DNA of 64,000 nucleotides. Source: JAXMEB01 sp046348545. GTDB taxonomy: Bacteria; Pseudomonadota; Gammaproteobacteria; Berkiellales; Berkiellaceae. The notes beneath the pieces were generated by a model. The model was not told the origin of the DNA. It did no database searches and worked only from the letters and a program-made list of their open reading frames with translations. The position numbers were made by a program, and so were the translations under genes. The stretch lies in NCBI GenBank assembly GCA_046348545.1, contig JAXMEB010000002.1, positions 186,001 to 250,000 of the forward strand, written 5' to 3'. Below, piece by piece: positions 41,886 through 50,970 of the stretch (the first letter of the stretch is position 1; every line of letters begins with the position of its first letter).

Positions 41886-42500
41886 ATGGCAAGATATATT
41901 GGTGCAACCTGCAGACTAGCAAGACGAGCTGGCAAAAAGCTCGAATTTAAAGTTCGCGATGAAGAAACCAAATGTAATTTAAATGTACCGCCAGGTCAGC
42001 ACGGTGCACGTAAGCGTCGTGATACAGACTATGCAATGCAGCTTGCTGCTAAGCAAGCCCTGCGTTGGAAATATGGTTTATTAGAGCGTCCTTTTAGAAA
42101 TCTTTATAAAAAGGCAGCTCGAACCAAAGGTGCGACGGGTAGTGTGTTACTGCAGCTACTTGAGTCTAGATTGGATAACGTTTTGTTCAGAATGGGGCTG
42201 GCTTCAACACGTCGTGAAGCAAGGCAATTAGTTGGCCACAAAGCGGTTCAAGTGAATGGCCAGTCTGTTAATATTGCCTCTTTTCAAGTAAAAGTAGGTG
42301 ATGTTGTATCCATTCGTGAAAAATCACGCGAGCAAGTGCGTATTCAGGATGCGATTAAAATGGCAGAAGAGCGTGGCGCTCCGGACTGGGTTGATATGGA
42401 TTTCAAAAATTTTTCCGGTACCTTTAAACGTCTTCCTGACAGAGAAGATCTGCCAACAGATATTAATGAGCAATTAGTAGTAGAGCTCTACTCGAAGTAG
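41886..42500 (+). CDS. rpsD: 30S ribosomal protein S4
   Basis: 204 residues. The N-terminus MARYIGATCRLARRAGKKLE has no zinc Cys cluster. The S4 domain contains RLDNVLFRMGLASTRREARQ. Primary 16S binder and, in E. coli, alpha-operon repressor. Confidence 0.97.
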   Translation: MARYIGATCRLARRAGKKLEFKVRDEETKCNLNVPPGQHGARKRRDTDYAMQLAAKQALRWKYGLLERPFRNLYKKAARTKGATGSVLLQLLESRLDNVLFRMGLASTRREARQLVGHKAVQVNGQSVNIASFQVKVGDVVSIREKSREQVRIQDAIKMAEERGAPDWVDMDFKNFSGTFKRLPDREDLPTDINEQLVVELYSK

Positions 42501-42521
42501 TAGCTTGGAGGAAAGCAATTC

Positions 42522-43538
42522 ATGCAACGACCAGTAACTGAATTTTTAAAGCCTCGCTCTATCACTGTTAATGAGATGAGGCAAAATCACGCGAAAATTA
42601 CCCTAGAGCCTTTAGAAAGAGGTTTCGGGCATACACTTGGAAACGCGTTGAGACGCATTTTATTGTCTTCGATGCCCGGATGTGCCGCGGTTGAAGTTCA
42701 GATCGATGGGGTATTGCATGAGTATACCGGTATCGAGGGTGTTCAAGAGGATGTGATTGAGATCCTTCTGAATATTAAAGGCATTGCATTCAAAGTGTTT
42801 GGGGATAAGCCACAGGTTGAATTAAGGCTTGAGAAAACAGGGTCGGGACCGGTTAGAGCGGCAGATATCACATTGGGTCATGATGTTGAAATATCAAATC
42901 CCGATCATATCATTTGTCATTTAACTAGGCCCGGTACTTTCAAGATGACCTTAGTGGTTGCCAGAGGCCGAGGTTATGAACCAGCAGCGCAGCGTCGAGC
43001 AATCATTGCCGAACAAGAGGGTAGTGGCGCTCAAATTGGACGCCTTCAGATTGATGCTTCCTTTAGTCCGGTGCTCCGAGTCACTTATAATGTTGAAAGT
43101 GCACGCGTCGAAGGTCGAACGGACTTAGACAAGCTGGTGATCGACTTAGAGACCAATGGTACCATCGATCCTGAAGAAGCGATTCGCCGTTCTGCGACGA
43201 TTTTGGGTGAACAATTAGGTGTTTTCGTTGATCTCAAGGCTGATCAAAAGCCTGAAGAGAAGAAAAAAGAAGCTGGATTAGATCCTGCCTTAATGCGACC
43301 AGTTGATGAGCTAGAACTAACAGTTCGTTCAGCAAATTGCTTAAAAGCAGAAAACATTTATTACATTGGTGATTTAGTTCAACGTACTGAGATGGAACTT
43401 TTAAAGACACCTAATCTAGGTAAAAAGTCTTTGACGGAAATTAAGGAAGTCCTTGCAAGTCGTGGCCTGAGTTTGGGCATGAGGCTTGAAGGTTGGCCAC
43501 CTGCCGGTTTAGAAAAGAAAGAAATCACGACGAATTAA
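42522..43538 (+). CDS. rpoA: RNA polymerase alpha subunit
   Basis: 338 residues. The N-terminal dimerisation domain has EPLERGFGHTLGNALRRILL; the C-terminal domain has ELTVRSANCLKAENI and TPNLGKKSLTEIKEVL for UP-element and activator contacts. Between rpsD and rplQ as usual. Confidence 0.97.
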   Translation: MQRPVTEFLKPRSITVNEMRQNHAKITLEPLERGFGHTLGNALRRILLSSMPGCAAVEVQIDGVLHEYTGIEGVQEDVIEILLNIKGIAFKVFGDKPQVELRLEKTGSGPVRAADITLGHDVEISNPDHIICHLTRPGTFKMTLVVARGRGYEPAAQRRAIIAEQEGSGAQIGRLQIDASFSPVLRVTYNVESARVEGRTDLDKLVIDLETNGTIDPEEAIRRSATILGEQLGVFVDLKADQKPEEKKKEAGLDPALMRPVDELELTVRSANCLKAENIYYIGDLVQRTEMELLKTPNLGKKSLTEIKEVLASRGLSLGMRLEGWPPAGLEKKEITTN

Positions 43539-43554
43539 TAGAAGGTAAAAAGAC

Positions 43555-43938
43555 ATGCGGCATCGTAAATCAGGCCGACAACTTGGCCGAAACAGTAGTC
43601 ATCGAAAAGCCATGTTTTCTAATATGGCTGCTTCTTTGCTCAAACACGAAGCGATTAAAACAACCCTGCCAAAAGCTAAATCACTTCGCAGTGTTGTTGA
43701 GCCTCTCATTACACTTGGGAAAAATGACTCCATTGCCAATCGACGATTAGCATTTAGTCGCCTTCGTGATAAAGAGGTTGTAGGCAAGCTTTTTAAAGAA
43801 ATTGGCCCAAGGAATGCAACCAGACCAGGTGGTTATCTCCGTATTTTGAAGTGCGGTTTTCGACCGGGTGATAATGCTCCGATGGCTTTTGTTGAATTGG
43901 TAGAAAGGGAAAGAACTTTCGATAGCCAATCAGCCTAA
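43555..43938 (+). CDS. rplQ: 50S ribosomal protein L17
   Basis: 127 residues, E. coli length. MRHRKSGRQLGRNSSHRKAM is diagnostic. Last gene of the alpha operon, followed by a strong terminator. Confidence 0.97.
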   Translation: MRHRKSGRQLGRNSSHRKAMFSNMAASLLKHEAIKTTLPKAKSLRSVVEPLITLGKNDSIANRRLAFSRLRDKEVVGKLFKEIGPRNATRPGGYLRILKCGFRPGDNAPMAFVELVERERTFDSQSA

Positions 43939-43953
43939 TGTATTTCTCGAATT

Positions 43954-43991
43954 AAAATAGAAAATCCAGCAAAAGCTGGATTTTCTATTTT
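43954..43991 (+). terminator. terminator of the ribosomal super-cluster
   Basis: Perfect 17-bp inverted repeat AAAATAGAAAATCCAGC / GCTGGATTTTCTATTTT with an AAAA loop, 15 bp after rplQ. Confidence 0.95.
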
Positions 43992-44022
43992 TGGAGCATT
44001 TCATAATTAAATCCAACATTAC

Positions 44023-44147
44023 TATACCCACAACAGATGATTTTTCGGGTAGGCGCCGAGCGTTCGAGACGCAAGAGTGTACACAAAGTACATGACGGTG
44101 AGAATCGCGAAGGCAACAACCCCGAAAATTCAGCTGTGAAGGGTATA
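44023..44147 (+). mobile_element. TATACCC palindromic element, full copy (125 bp)
   Basis: Same ends and centre as the copy at 10182, three bases shorter next to the central hairpin (GACGGTGAG instead of GACTGCGGTGAG). With TA as target the insertion adds 123 bp, still a multiple of three. Its open frame runs into the peptide gene downstream. Confidence 0.85.
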
Positions 44148-44438
44148 CATAAGGTCGTAGTTCAAGTGCGAATAATTAAAACAGATTTGGAGTATATATC
44201 AGGAGGCAGTAGAGCTGTTACTGAAGTTCATACGACAGGCCTCGATACTAATTTAAACTGCGATTGCACTTGTGAATGTGCTCCTTACGAAGCACATTGT
44301 AATTGTGTCTGTTACGATTTAGACACTAAAAGTCTTTCAGATGAAGCTGAGGCAGGTTTATTAGCACGATGGTTATGGTATTACCCCTCCGCTTTTTTAA
44401 CTGGCATGGCACAGGCTGCACTTTTCATTCGCCGTTAA
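44037..44438 (+). CDS. Cys-rich double-glycine leader peptide fused to element sequence
   Basis: 133 residues if started at the ATG inside the element. The native part begins after it: IIKTDLEYISGG is a double-glycine leader like that of the peptide at 11448. The mature part carries a dense Cys cluster CDCTCECAPYEAHCNCVC (seven Cys in 18 residues) and a hydrophobic C-terminus (GLLARWLWYYPSAFLTGMAQ). A GTG at 44175 would give a 14-residue leader without element sequence. No family recognised; a secreted bacteriocin-like or metal-binding peptide is a guess. No exporter lies nearby. Confidence 0.55.
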   Translation: MIFRVGAERSRRKSVHKVHDGENREGNNPENSAVKGIHKVVVQVRIIKTDLEYISGGSRAVTEVHTTGLDTNLNCDCTCECAPYEAHCNCVCYDLDTKSLSDEAEAGLLARWLWYYPSAFLTGMAQAALFIRR

Positions 44439-44439
44439 G

Positions 44440-44757
44440 CTAAGGATTTAAACGGCTACTGATGATATTTGTACCCATCATGCGGATAGCCATTTCTGCT
44501 TGCCTATGTTTCTCGGGCTCATTTTCTTTAAAATTGTTCCATGAAAGTTTGAAGGCTTCGTGAGAAGTTCTTAATTCACGTGGGGTATGCAGATAAGCCA
44601 GACATATGAGACCATCTTCCTGTATATCTCGGGGCAGTGGGATCTGAGAAGAACTCTGGATATATAGAGCAAGGGATTCTAAAAGTGTGCCTTCAGTCCA
44701 TTTAACAAGGGCTTCTTGATTGGGTAAGTACTTTTTTGAGTGACCTTCTTTACTCAT
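44440..44757 (-). CDS. small hypothetical protein coupled to uvrA
   Basis: 105 residues, no recognised family. Soluble, with helical Glu/Lys-rich C-terminus (NEPEKHRQAEMAIRMMG) and LVKWTEGTLLESLALYIQS near the N-terminus. Its ATG overlaps the uvrA stop (ATGA), so it is probably translated with uvrA. It ends head-to-head with the Cys-rich peptide gene, one base apart. Confidence 0.7.
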   Translation of the reverse strand: MSKEGHSKKYLPNQEALVKWTEGTLLESLALYIQSSSQIPLPRDIQEDGLICLAYLHTPRELRTSHEAFKLSWNNFKENEPEKHRQAEMAIRMMGTNIISSRLNP

Positions 44758-47606
44758 TTATTCAATTCCTTCTGTTTCGAAAAGATATCTTTTAAAAATT
44801 GACCGGTGAACGAGGCCTTGATTTTTGAAACGGCCTCCGGTGCGCCATGAGCGATCAACTGTCCTCCTTTGTCACCACCTTGGGGACCTAAGTCAATAAC
44901 CCAATCTGCTGTTTTAATGACATCAAGATTATGTTCAATAATGATAATCGTATTACCTTTATTTTTTAAATGTTGTAAGACTTCCAGTAGTTTTGCTACG
45001 TCATGAAAATGTAGCCCTGTTGTAGGCTCATCCATGATATAGAGTGTTGAGCCAGTGTCTCTTCTAGAAAGTTCTTTTGCAAGTTTGACGCGTTGTGCTT
45101 CGCCACCAGATAGCGTCGTGGCACTTTGACCCAATTGAATATAGCCTAAACCAACTTGCATCAGCGTATCTAACTTCTTCGCTAGGGATGGGACAGGCGC
45201 AAAAAATTCTAAGGCGTCTTCAACGGTTAAACTTAAAACGTCATGAATATTTTTGCCTTTATAATGAATTTGGAGGGTTTCATCGTTATATCGTTTGCCT
45301 TTACACACATCGCATAAGACGTAGACATCAGCTAAGAAATGCATTTCCACTTTAATGAGGCCATCACCCTCACAAGATTCACAGCGACCGCCTTTGACAT
45401 TAAAGCTAAAACGACCCGGCTGGTAACCTCGACTTCGCGCTTCAGGCGTCCCTGCAAAGAGTTCGCGAATGGGCGTGAAAAGTCCAGTGTAGGTGGCAGG
45501 ATTAGAACGAGGTGTTCTTCCAATCGGACTTTGATCAATCCCAACTACTTTATCCAAATGTTCTAAACCAGAAATACTGTCATATTCACACACATTCGTC
45601 AGACCAGCCCGATTCAGTAGATGGGCGGCAACAGGGTATAAGGTGTGATTAATGAGAGTAGATTTACCAGAGCCTGATACGCCCGTGATGCAGGTCATGA
45701 GACCGATGGGAATCGAAACTTCCAGATTTTTTAAATTATGTCCTCGTGCACCCTTAATAATAATTTGCTTTTCTGGATTGGGGGCTGCCCGTGTCCGAGG
45801 TATAGCGATTTTGAGTTTACCGCTTAAATATTGCCCTGTCAGCGATTCAGAAGATTTTTGAATTGCTTTAGGCGTACCTTGCGCAACAATGTAACCACCG
45901 TGGCGACCAGCACCAGGTCCTAGATCAATAACGTGATCAGCGTGCAGAATTGCATCTTCATCGTGTTCTACGACGATGACGGTGTTCCCTAAATCACGTA
46001 AATGTCTCAATGTGTCAAGCAGACGAGCATTATCCCGTTGATGCAGTCCAATGGAAGGTTCATCCAGAATATACATAACGCCGACTAGCCCTGCACCAAT
46101 TTGACTTGCTAAGCGGATACGTTGGGCTTCGCCGCCGGACAACGTGTCCGCAGATCGATTCAAAGTCAGATAATCTAGACCCACATCCATTAGAAATTTT
46201 AGGCGTGCGCTGATTTCTTTTAAAATTTTGTCAGCAATTTGCTTTCGTTTTCCAGATAATTTCAAAGTGTTAAAAAACTCTACTGCTTCGTGAATCGAGA
46301 GCTGAGCAATATGCGGTAAATTATAATGACCAATATAGACATGACGCGCCTCAGTACGCAGTCTTGAGCCCTGACAATCTGGACAAGGCTGTTGATTGAT
46401 ATACCGCGCTAATTCTTCACGCATAAATTCAGATTGGGTATCATGATAGCGTCTTTCTAAATTCGGAATCACCCCTTCAAAAGGTTGTTTTCGTTTGCGC
46501 GATCCACCTTGCTCAGTTTGAAATTGAAAGACAATCGACTCATCCTCACTACCGTAGAGAATGATATTTTGAATTTTTTTAGACAGCTGGTTGTAGGGTG
46601 TGTCGAGACTAAAGCTGTAATGTTTAGCCAGAGATTGCAGAATACTAAAATACCATGGTGTCCGGCGATCCCAACCACGAATTGCGCCACTCGCCAAACC
46701 AAGAGTGGGTTGATGAACGACGAGTTTTGGATCGAAAAATTGCTGATGTCCTAATCCGTCACAGGTCTGACATGCCCCGGCAGGGTTATTGAATGAAAAC
46801 AAGCGAGGCTCTAATTCAGTCAGGCTGTAGCCGCATTCAGGACAAGCAAAATTTGCTGAAAATGACAAAGTGGCGGGATGTCCCTTGGGCACATCAACAA
46901 GCTGAACCATGACTAAGCCTTGTGTGAGCTCGAGGGCGGTTTCAATAGAGTCTGCAAGTCGGGTTCGGATATCAGATTTTACTTTTAATCTATCGACCAC
47001 AACTTCAATGGTATGTTTCCGTCTTAAGTCGAGTGCGGGAGCTGATTCAAGCTCGTGGATTTCCCCGTCAATTCTAGCTCTAATGAATCCTTTTGATTTC
47101 AGACTGCTGAGGAGCTGGACATGTTCGCCTTTGCGATCGCGTACAACGGGTGCTAGTAGATAGAATCGAGTCTCTTCAGGTAGGGTCAGGATTTGATCAA
47201 CCATCTGACTTACTGATTGTGCTTCGAGACTTAAGCTGTGCGTTGGACATTTGGGTTGTCCAACACGAGCGAATAGGAGTCTAAGGTAGTCATAAAGCTC
47301 TGTAATGGTCCCTACAGTCGATCGAGGATTATGCGACGTAGTTTTCTGTTCTATGGAAATCGCGGGAGAGAGGCCTTCAATATGGTCAACATCGGGTTTT
47401 TCCATCACAGAGAGGAATTGACGTGCATAAGCCGACAAGGATTCAACGTAGCGGCGTTGCCCCTCTGCGTAGAGGGTGTCAAATGCCAAAGAAGATTTCC
47501 CGGATCCAGAAAGACCTGTGATAACAATGAGTTTGTCACGTGGAATCGTTAGATCAATATTCTTTAGATTGTGTGTACGTGCACCCTGAACAAAAATTTG
47601 ATCCAT
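44754..47606 (-). CDS. uvrA: excinuclease ABC subunit A
   Basis: About 950 residues from the ATG at 47606 (MDQIFVQGARTHNLKNI); the longer frame up to 47720 runs into the divergent gene and is not used. Two ABC ATPase modules with Walker A GLSGSGKSSL and GVSGSGKSTL, ABC signatures LSGGEAQR twice, and zinc motifs CPECGYS...CQTCDG and CESCEGDG...CDVCKGKR. Damage sensor of nucleotide excision repair. Divergent from the MFS gene across 59 bp; the order uvrA, MFS, ssb is common in gammaproteobacteria. Confidence 0.97.
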   Translation of the reverse strand: MDQIFVQGARTHNLKNIDLTIPRDKLIVITGLSGSGKSSLAFDTLYAEGQRRYVESLSAYARQFLSVMEKPDVDHIEGLSPAISIEQKTTSHNPRSTVGTITELYDYLRLLFARVGQPKCPTHSLSLEAQSVSQMVDQILTLPEETRFYLLAPVVRDRKGEHVQLLSSLKSKGFIRARIDGEIHELESAPALDLRRKHTIEVVVDRLKVKSDIRTRLADSIETALELTQGLVMVQLVDVPKGHPATLSFSANFACPECGYSLTELEPRLFSFNNPAGACQTCDGLGHQQFFDPKLVVHQPTLGLASGAIRGWDRRTPWYFSILQSLAKHYSFSLDTPYNQLSKKIQNIILYGSEDESIVFQFQTEQGGSRKRKQPFEGVIPNLERRYHDTQSEFMREELARYINQQPCPDCQGSRLRTEARHVYIGHYNLPHIAQLSIHEAVEFFNTLKLSGKRKQIADKILKEISARLKFLMDVGLDYLTLNRSADTLSGGEAQRIRLASQIGAGLVGVMYILDEPSIGLHQRDNARLLDTLRHLRDLGNTVIVVEHDEDAILHADHVIDLGPGAGRHGGYIVAQGTPKAIQKSSESLTGQYLSGKLKIAIPRTRAAPNPEKQIIIKGARGHNLKNLEVSIPIGLMTCITGVSGSGKSTLINHTLYPVAAHLLNRAGLTNVCEYDSISGLEHLDKVVGIDQSPIGRTPRSNPATYTGLFTPIRELFAGTPEARSRGYQPGRFSFNVKGGRCESCEGDGLIKVEMHFLADVYVLCDVCKGKRYNDETLQIHYKGKNIHDVLSLTVEDALEFFAPVPSLAKKLDTLMQVGLGYIQLGQSATTLSGGEAQRVKLAKELSRRDTGSTLYIMDEPTTGLHFHDVAKLLEVLQHLKNKGNTIIIIEHNLDVIKTADWVIDLGPQGGDKGGQLIAHGAPEAVSKIKASFTGQFLKDIFSKQKELNK

Positions 47607-47665
47607 ATATTTCCCGAGCACTTGCAAACTTGATAATATACGATGATTTGAAGCCAAATAGCAAA

Positions 47666-48838
47666 ATGACTCAATCTGTTTCTGAATCTGATTCACTCCT
47701 TCCTCAAGAAAAGCAAGCAATTGTTGCTTTGAGCTCGATTATGGGTGTCAGAATGCTTGGGCTATTTATGGTCTTACCCGTCTTGGCGTTGCAGGCAGAA
47801 TCACTGCGGGCTGCGACCCCAACGCTGATTGGGCTCAGTATTGGAGCTTACGGACTAACTCAAGCGTTTTTGCAATTACCCTATGGAATTTTATCTGATC
47901 GTTTTGGTCGTAAGCCGATGATAGTAATGGGTTTAGTCTTTTTAGTTTTAGGTAGTGTGATTGCTGCGCACGCGACATCAATTTATACCTTGATTTTAGG
48001 CAGAGCTTTACAGGGTAGCGGTGCGATTGGGGCGACACTCATGGCATTTTTGTCTGATCTGACGCGTTCTCAAATGCGAACGCGGGCGATGGCCTTTATG
48101 GGGGCTAGTATAGGTCTTGCTTTTTTGTTTGCTTTTATTTTGGGACCTCTAATTCTTAGTTGGAGTAGCTTGTCAGCGTTATTTTATGTTACCGCAGCGC
48201 TTGGTGTGGGCGCGATTCTTTTAGCCCTCAAATTGCCATCAGTGCCGGTATTGCGGTACTGGACCTCATGGCAATCGCGTATTAAAACGATTGGTAAGCA
48301 ACCCCATTTACAAGGCTTGTTTGTCAGTGTGCTCTGTTTGCATGCTTTGTTAGCAGCTACGTTTATAGTGATTCCGAAGCGACTAAACGCATTGACCCCT
48401 ATTAATCCAGCATGGGTTTATGGTGGTGCGTTAGGGTTTGCTTTTCTACTGATTTATCCTTTCTTTAGAAAAATGGATAAATCAGCTAATCGCAACCTTT
48501 TGATGGCATTGATATTGACGCTCAGTGTTTGTTTAGTCGCACTCATGATGCAGCAATCCTTTATTTTCTTTACGCTCATCCTGAGCGCGTTTTTTGCAAT
48601 ATTTTGTTTACTAGAGGCTTGGTTGCCTGCGCTCACCTCTCAGTTTTCTCCGGAAGAGAGTCGTGGCACAACGCTGGGGATTTTTTCAACCTGCCAGTTT
48701 TTAGGCGTTTTTCTAGGCGGTGCATTGGGCGGTTTGATACTAGAGCAGTTTGATTTGGTTGGGTTACAAGTGGGCTGTATAGTACTCAGTGTAGCTTGGC
48801 TTCTATTTTGTATGAGATTTAAATTCGTTCAACAATGA
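47666..48838 (+). CDS. MFS transporter
   Basis: 390 residues from the ATG at 47666 (MTQSVSESDS); an upstream in-frame ATG at 47540 lies inside uvrA and is rejected. Twelve predicted membrane segments. The loop 2-3 motif YGILSDRFGRKPMI is the MFS signature, and GRALQGSGAIGATLMAFLSD resembles the drug-proton antiporter motif. YajR-like drug exporters occur in this uvrA-ssb position; the substrate cannot be told. ssb follows 10 bp later and may share its transcript. Confidence 0.88.
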   Translation: MTQSVSESDSLLPQEKQAIVALSSIMGVRMLGLFMVLPVLALQAESLRAATPTLIGLSIGAYGLTQAFLQLPYGILSDRFGRKPMIVMGLVFLVLGSVIAAHATSIYTLILGRALQGSGAIGATLMAFLSDLTRSQMRTRAMAFMGASIGLAFLFAFILGPLILSWSSLSALFYVTAALGVGAILLALKLPSVPVLRYWTSWQSRIKTIGKQPHLQGLFVSVLCLHALLAATFIVIPKRLNALTPINPAWVYGGALGFAFLLIYPFFRKMDKSANRNLLMALILTLSVCLVALMMQQSFIFFTLILSAFFAIFCLLEAWLPALTSQFSPEESRGTTLGIFSTCQFLGVFLGGALGGLILEQFDLVGLQVGCIVLSVAWLLFCMRFKFVQQ

Positions 48839-48848
48839 GGACATCATT

Positions 48849-49313
48849 ATGGCAAGAGGCGTGAATAAGGTCATTTTAATTGGCAATCTAGGTTCAGATC
48901 CGGAAATACGTTATATGCCCAGTGGCGGTGCGGTTGCAAATATTAGCATTGCAACCAGTGAAGCTTGGAAAGACAAGCAAAGCGGTCAGATGCAAGAGCG
49001 TACGGAATGGCATCGCGTGACGTTTTATAATCGTTTAGCAGAAATTGCAGGCGAATATTTGCGGAAGGGTTCTAAAGTTTTTGTAGAAGGTAGTCTCAGA
49101 ACTCGTAAATGGCAGGATAAAAATGGTCAAGAGCGTTATACGACTGAAATCATTGCCTCAGATATGCAGATGCTAGATGGCAAAGGTCAAGGGGGCGGTA
49201 ATTTTGGGGGTGGTGCTAGTCAGATGGCGCATGAATCCCAAGCGATGTCATCACCTGTTGGCAGCGATGCAGGATTTGATCGAGGCGAATTTGATGATGA
49301 GATCCCTTTTTAG
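48849..49313 (+). CDS. ssb: single-stranded DNA-binding protein
   Basis: 154 residues. OB fold beginning MARGVNKVILIGNLGSDPE, a Gly/Gln-rich linker, and the partner-binding tip FDDEIPF. Protects single-stranded DNA in replication and repair. Confidence 0.97.
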   Translation: MARGVNKVILIGNLGSDPEIRYMPSGGAVANISIATSEAWKDKQSGQMQERTEWHRVTFYNRLAEIAGEYLRKGSKVFVEGSLRTRKWQDKNGQERYTTEIIASDMQMLDGKGQGGGNFGGGASQMAHESQAMSSPVGSDAGFDRGEFDDEIPF

Positions 49314-49350
49314 GATCTACTTTAGATAGTATTGTAAAATATATCTCTAT

Positions 49351-49376
49351 AACCCCTTTAATTAGGGGTTTTAATT
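49351..49376 (+). terminator. terminator after ssb
   Basis: AACCCCT / AGGGGTT stem with a TTAATT loop, followed by TTAATTTT. Confidence 0.75.
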
Positions 49377-49638
49377 TTGGGATCTGAACCTAGATTTCCG
49401 GATGACAAGTTATCCACTTAAGCGGCGAAACTTCTGTATGCGTCTGAGATATTTTTGATACAAACAGCTTATTGTTTCGAGAAATTTTTCAGCACATTCA
49501 CATCTAACGAAGCACCATATAAAAATCTATCAAACCGGGTTGCACAACTCAGAGAACAACCTATAGCATCCGTCGTTTATTTTTAGCTGTATGTCTAGGA
49601 AGTTGTGATGAGGCGAGGGTTGCTGCGTTGTTTCGGTC
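49377..49638. other. intergenic, nothing recognised
   Basis: About 260 bp of AT-rich sequence between ssb and the secretion-protein remnant. No credible gene, tRNA or repeat was seen. Confidence 0.5.
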
Positions 49639-49869
49639 GTGAGAGCAGAGCCTGGGATAGTAGCGGATATGAGTGCGCCGAGCATACAACAACCGGATAT
49701 TTTTGAGACACGACAGGGCATTCCTCAGATAGACATTCAAACCCCGAGTCCAGCGGGGGTTTCAAGAAATACGTACGTTCAATTTGACATTGAGCAACGC
49801 GGTGCAATTTTAAACAATTCTCCTATTAACACGCACACACCCGACTTCCGCAAAATGCACGAATTGTAG
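49639..49869 (+). pseudogene. remnant of a filamentous-haemagglutinin/CdiA-type exoprotein
   Basis: About 65 residues match the N-terminal part of the two-partner secretion domain: PSIQQPDIFETRQGIPQI, then IQTPSPAGVSRNTYVQFDIE and RGAILNN. In intact proteins this segment directs the exoprotein to its TpsB pore and is followed by hundreds of residues. Here the match stops at about 49840, where the inverted arm of the DUF559 repeat begins. No signal peptide precedes it. Dead gene; no TpsB, CdiI or toxin tip is nearby. Confidence 0.7.
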
Positions 49870-50526
49870 TGCAGGTCCCCAAAAAAAATGGCGTTTTTAA
49901 AAATTAAAAAGACACCTCGGGATTTAGGTGTGCTTTTTAACACATCAAGTAGGTGGAATAGTGCTATGTGTTCCCCTCTCCCAATTGTGGGAGAGGGTGC
50001 CCAAAGGGCGGGTGAGGGTTAGTTAGATGCTCATAGATAGCTCGCAACACCACATTTAAGTTCTTTGTCATCTCATTATTCCAAAACCGAATGACTTTAA
50101 ATCCAAGTGATTCAAGGTAGCTCGTCCTATTTGAGTCATACCCCTCAGAATCTAAATGCTGAGAACCATCAAGTTCTATGATGAGCTTTGATTTTAAACA
50201 AACAAAATCAACGATATAAGGTTTGAACTGGACTTGCCTCTTAAATCTATAACCACCTAATCTTCTGTTTCGAATGCGTGCCCACAATAGCCTTTCAGCT
50301 TCTGTCTCATTTCTTCTCAATTCCCTCGAAAACGCTAACATCTAACTAACCCTCACCCGCCCTTTGGGCACCCTCTCCCACAATTGGGAGAGGGGAGCAC
50401 ATAGCACTATTCCAGCTACTTGATGTGTTAAAAAGCACACCTAAATCCCGAGGTGTCTTTTTAATTTTTAAAAACGCCAATCTTTGGGGACCTGCACTAC
50501 AATTCTTGGATTTTGCGGAAGTCGGG
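49840..50526. repeat. DUF559 repeat unit with long inverted arms
   Basis: The left arm (49840-50029) and right arm (50339-50526) are inverted repeats of about 188 bp with few mismatches. Both begin at CCCGACTTCCGCAAAAT and include GACACCTCGGGATTTAGG and CTCTCCCAATTGTGGGAGAG, itself a palindrome. The 309-bp loop plus the inner arms encode the nuclease-like gene. The unit could form a large cruciform or move as a block. Confidence 0.8.
49964..50341 (-). CDS. DUF559-domain endonuclease-like protein
   Basis: 125 residues. RRNETEAERLLWARIRNRRL, FKRQVQFKPYIVDFVCLKSK and LIIELDGSQH are the blocks of DUF559, a PD-(D/E)XK-fold family related to very-short-patch repair nucleases; Asp, Glu and Lys-like active-site candidates are in IVDF and IIELDG. 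The start codon lies in the right inverted arm and the last about 20 residues (NPHPPFGHPLPQLGEG) in the left arm. Family members often sit in such repeats. Cellular role unknown. Confidence 0.75.
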   Translation of the reverse strand: MLAFSRELRRNETEAERLLWARIRNRRLGGYRFKRQVQFKPYIVDFVCLKSKLIIELDGSQHLDSEGYDSNRTSYLESLGFKVIRFWNNEMTKNLNVVLRAIYEHLTNPHPPFGHPLPQLGEGNT

Positions 50527-50636
50527 ATTAGCTGAGATTTGATAAAATTCTGGATCCCGCATCAGACGCTACACACTTCGTGTGATGACCGCTGTGCGGG
50601 ATGACGATATATCCCAAAAAACCCCGAACTGAGGTA
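50527..50636. repeat. dispersed hairpin repeat, second site
   Basis: The reverse complement of 11160-11272 with only a few differences, centred on a hairpin ACACACTTCGTGTG and ending CCCCGAACTGAGGT. It abuts the right arm of the DUF559 unit. Confidence 0.8.
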
Positions 50637-50653
50637 AGAAAGCTTCGGCAGGC

Positions 50654-50884
50654 ATGCCTGCCTACGCCAAGGCTTCGGTAAGGCAGGCGGGGACCGGCCC
50701 CTACATTTTTGTAGATTTGTTGCGGGTAATCCGGGAACTGAATGAGATGGCTAAAAAGCATATTTGTATGATGAAGAAAGGGTTTAAATATAACGGAGAA
50801 TATGGCACATATTGCCATCAATATCCTAACCTCCCCGCCTGCGTCGAAGCTCGTTCAGCGACGGGGCGGATCATCAATGAGTGA
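50654..50884 (+). CDS. doubtful small reading frame
   Basis: 76 residues. The first 15 come from a GC-rich repeat (GGCAGGCATGCCTGCCTACG) and the rest (VDLLRVIRELNEMAKKHICM and GFKYNGEYGTYCHQYP) has no recognised relative. No ribosome-binding site is clear. It may be a fragment of an older gene. The following about 90 bp to the element at 50971 hold nothing recognisable. Confidence 0.2.
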   Translation: MPAYAKASVRQAGTGPYIFVDLLRVIRELNEMAKKHICMMKKGFKYNGEYGTYCHQYPNLPACVEARSATGRIINE

Positions 50885-50970
50885 GTGATTGCGGAGGCTA
50901 AACGCACCTCAACGCATTCGATAACATCATCTTGTATGCCATTGAGACACTGTGCTTAAATTGCCTACAA

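Noticed and set aside
47540..47720. Longer starts for uvrA (47720) and the MFS gene (47540)
   Set aside because: Each would run into the other divergent gene; conserved N-termini begin at 47606 and 47666.
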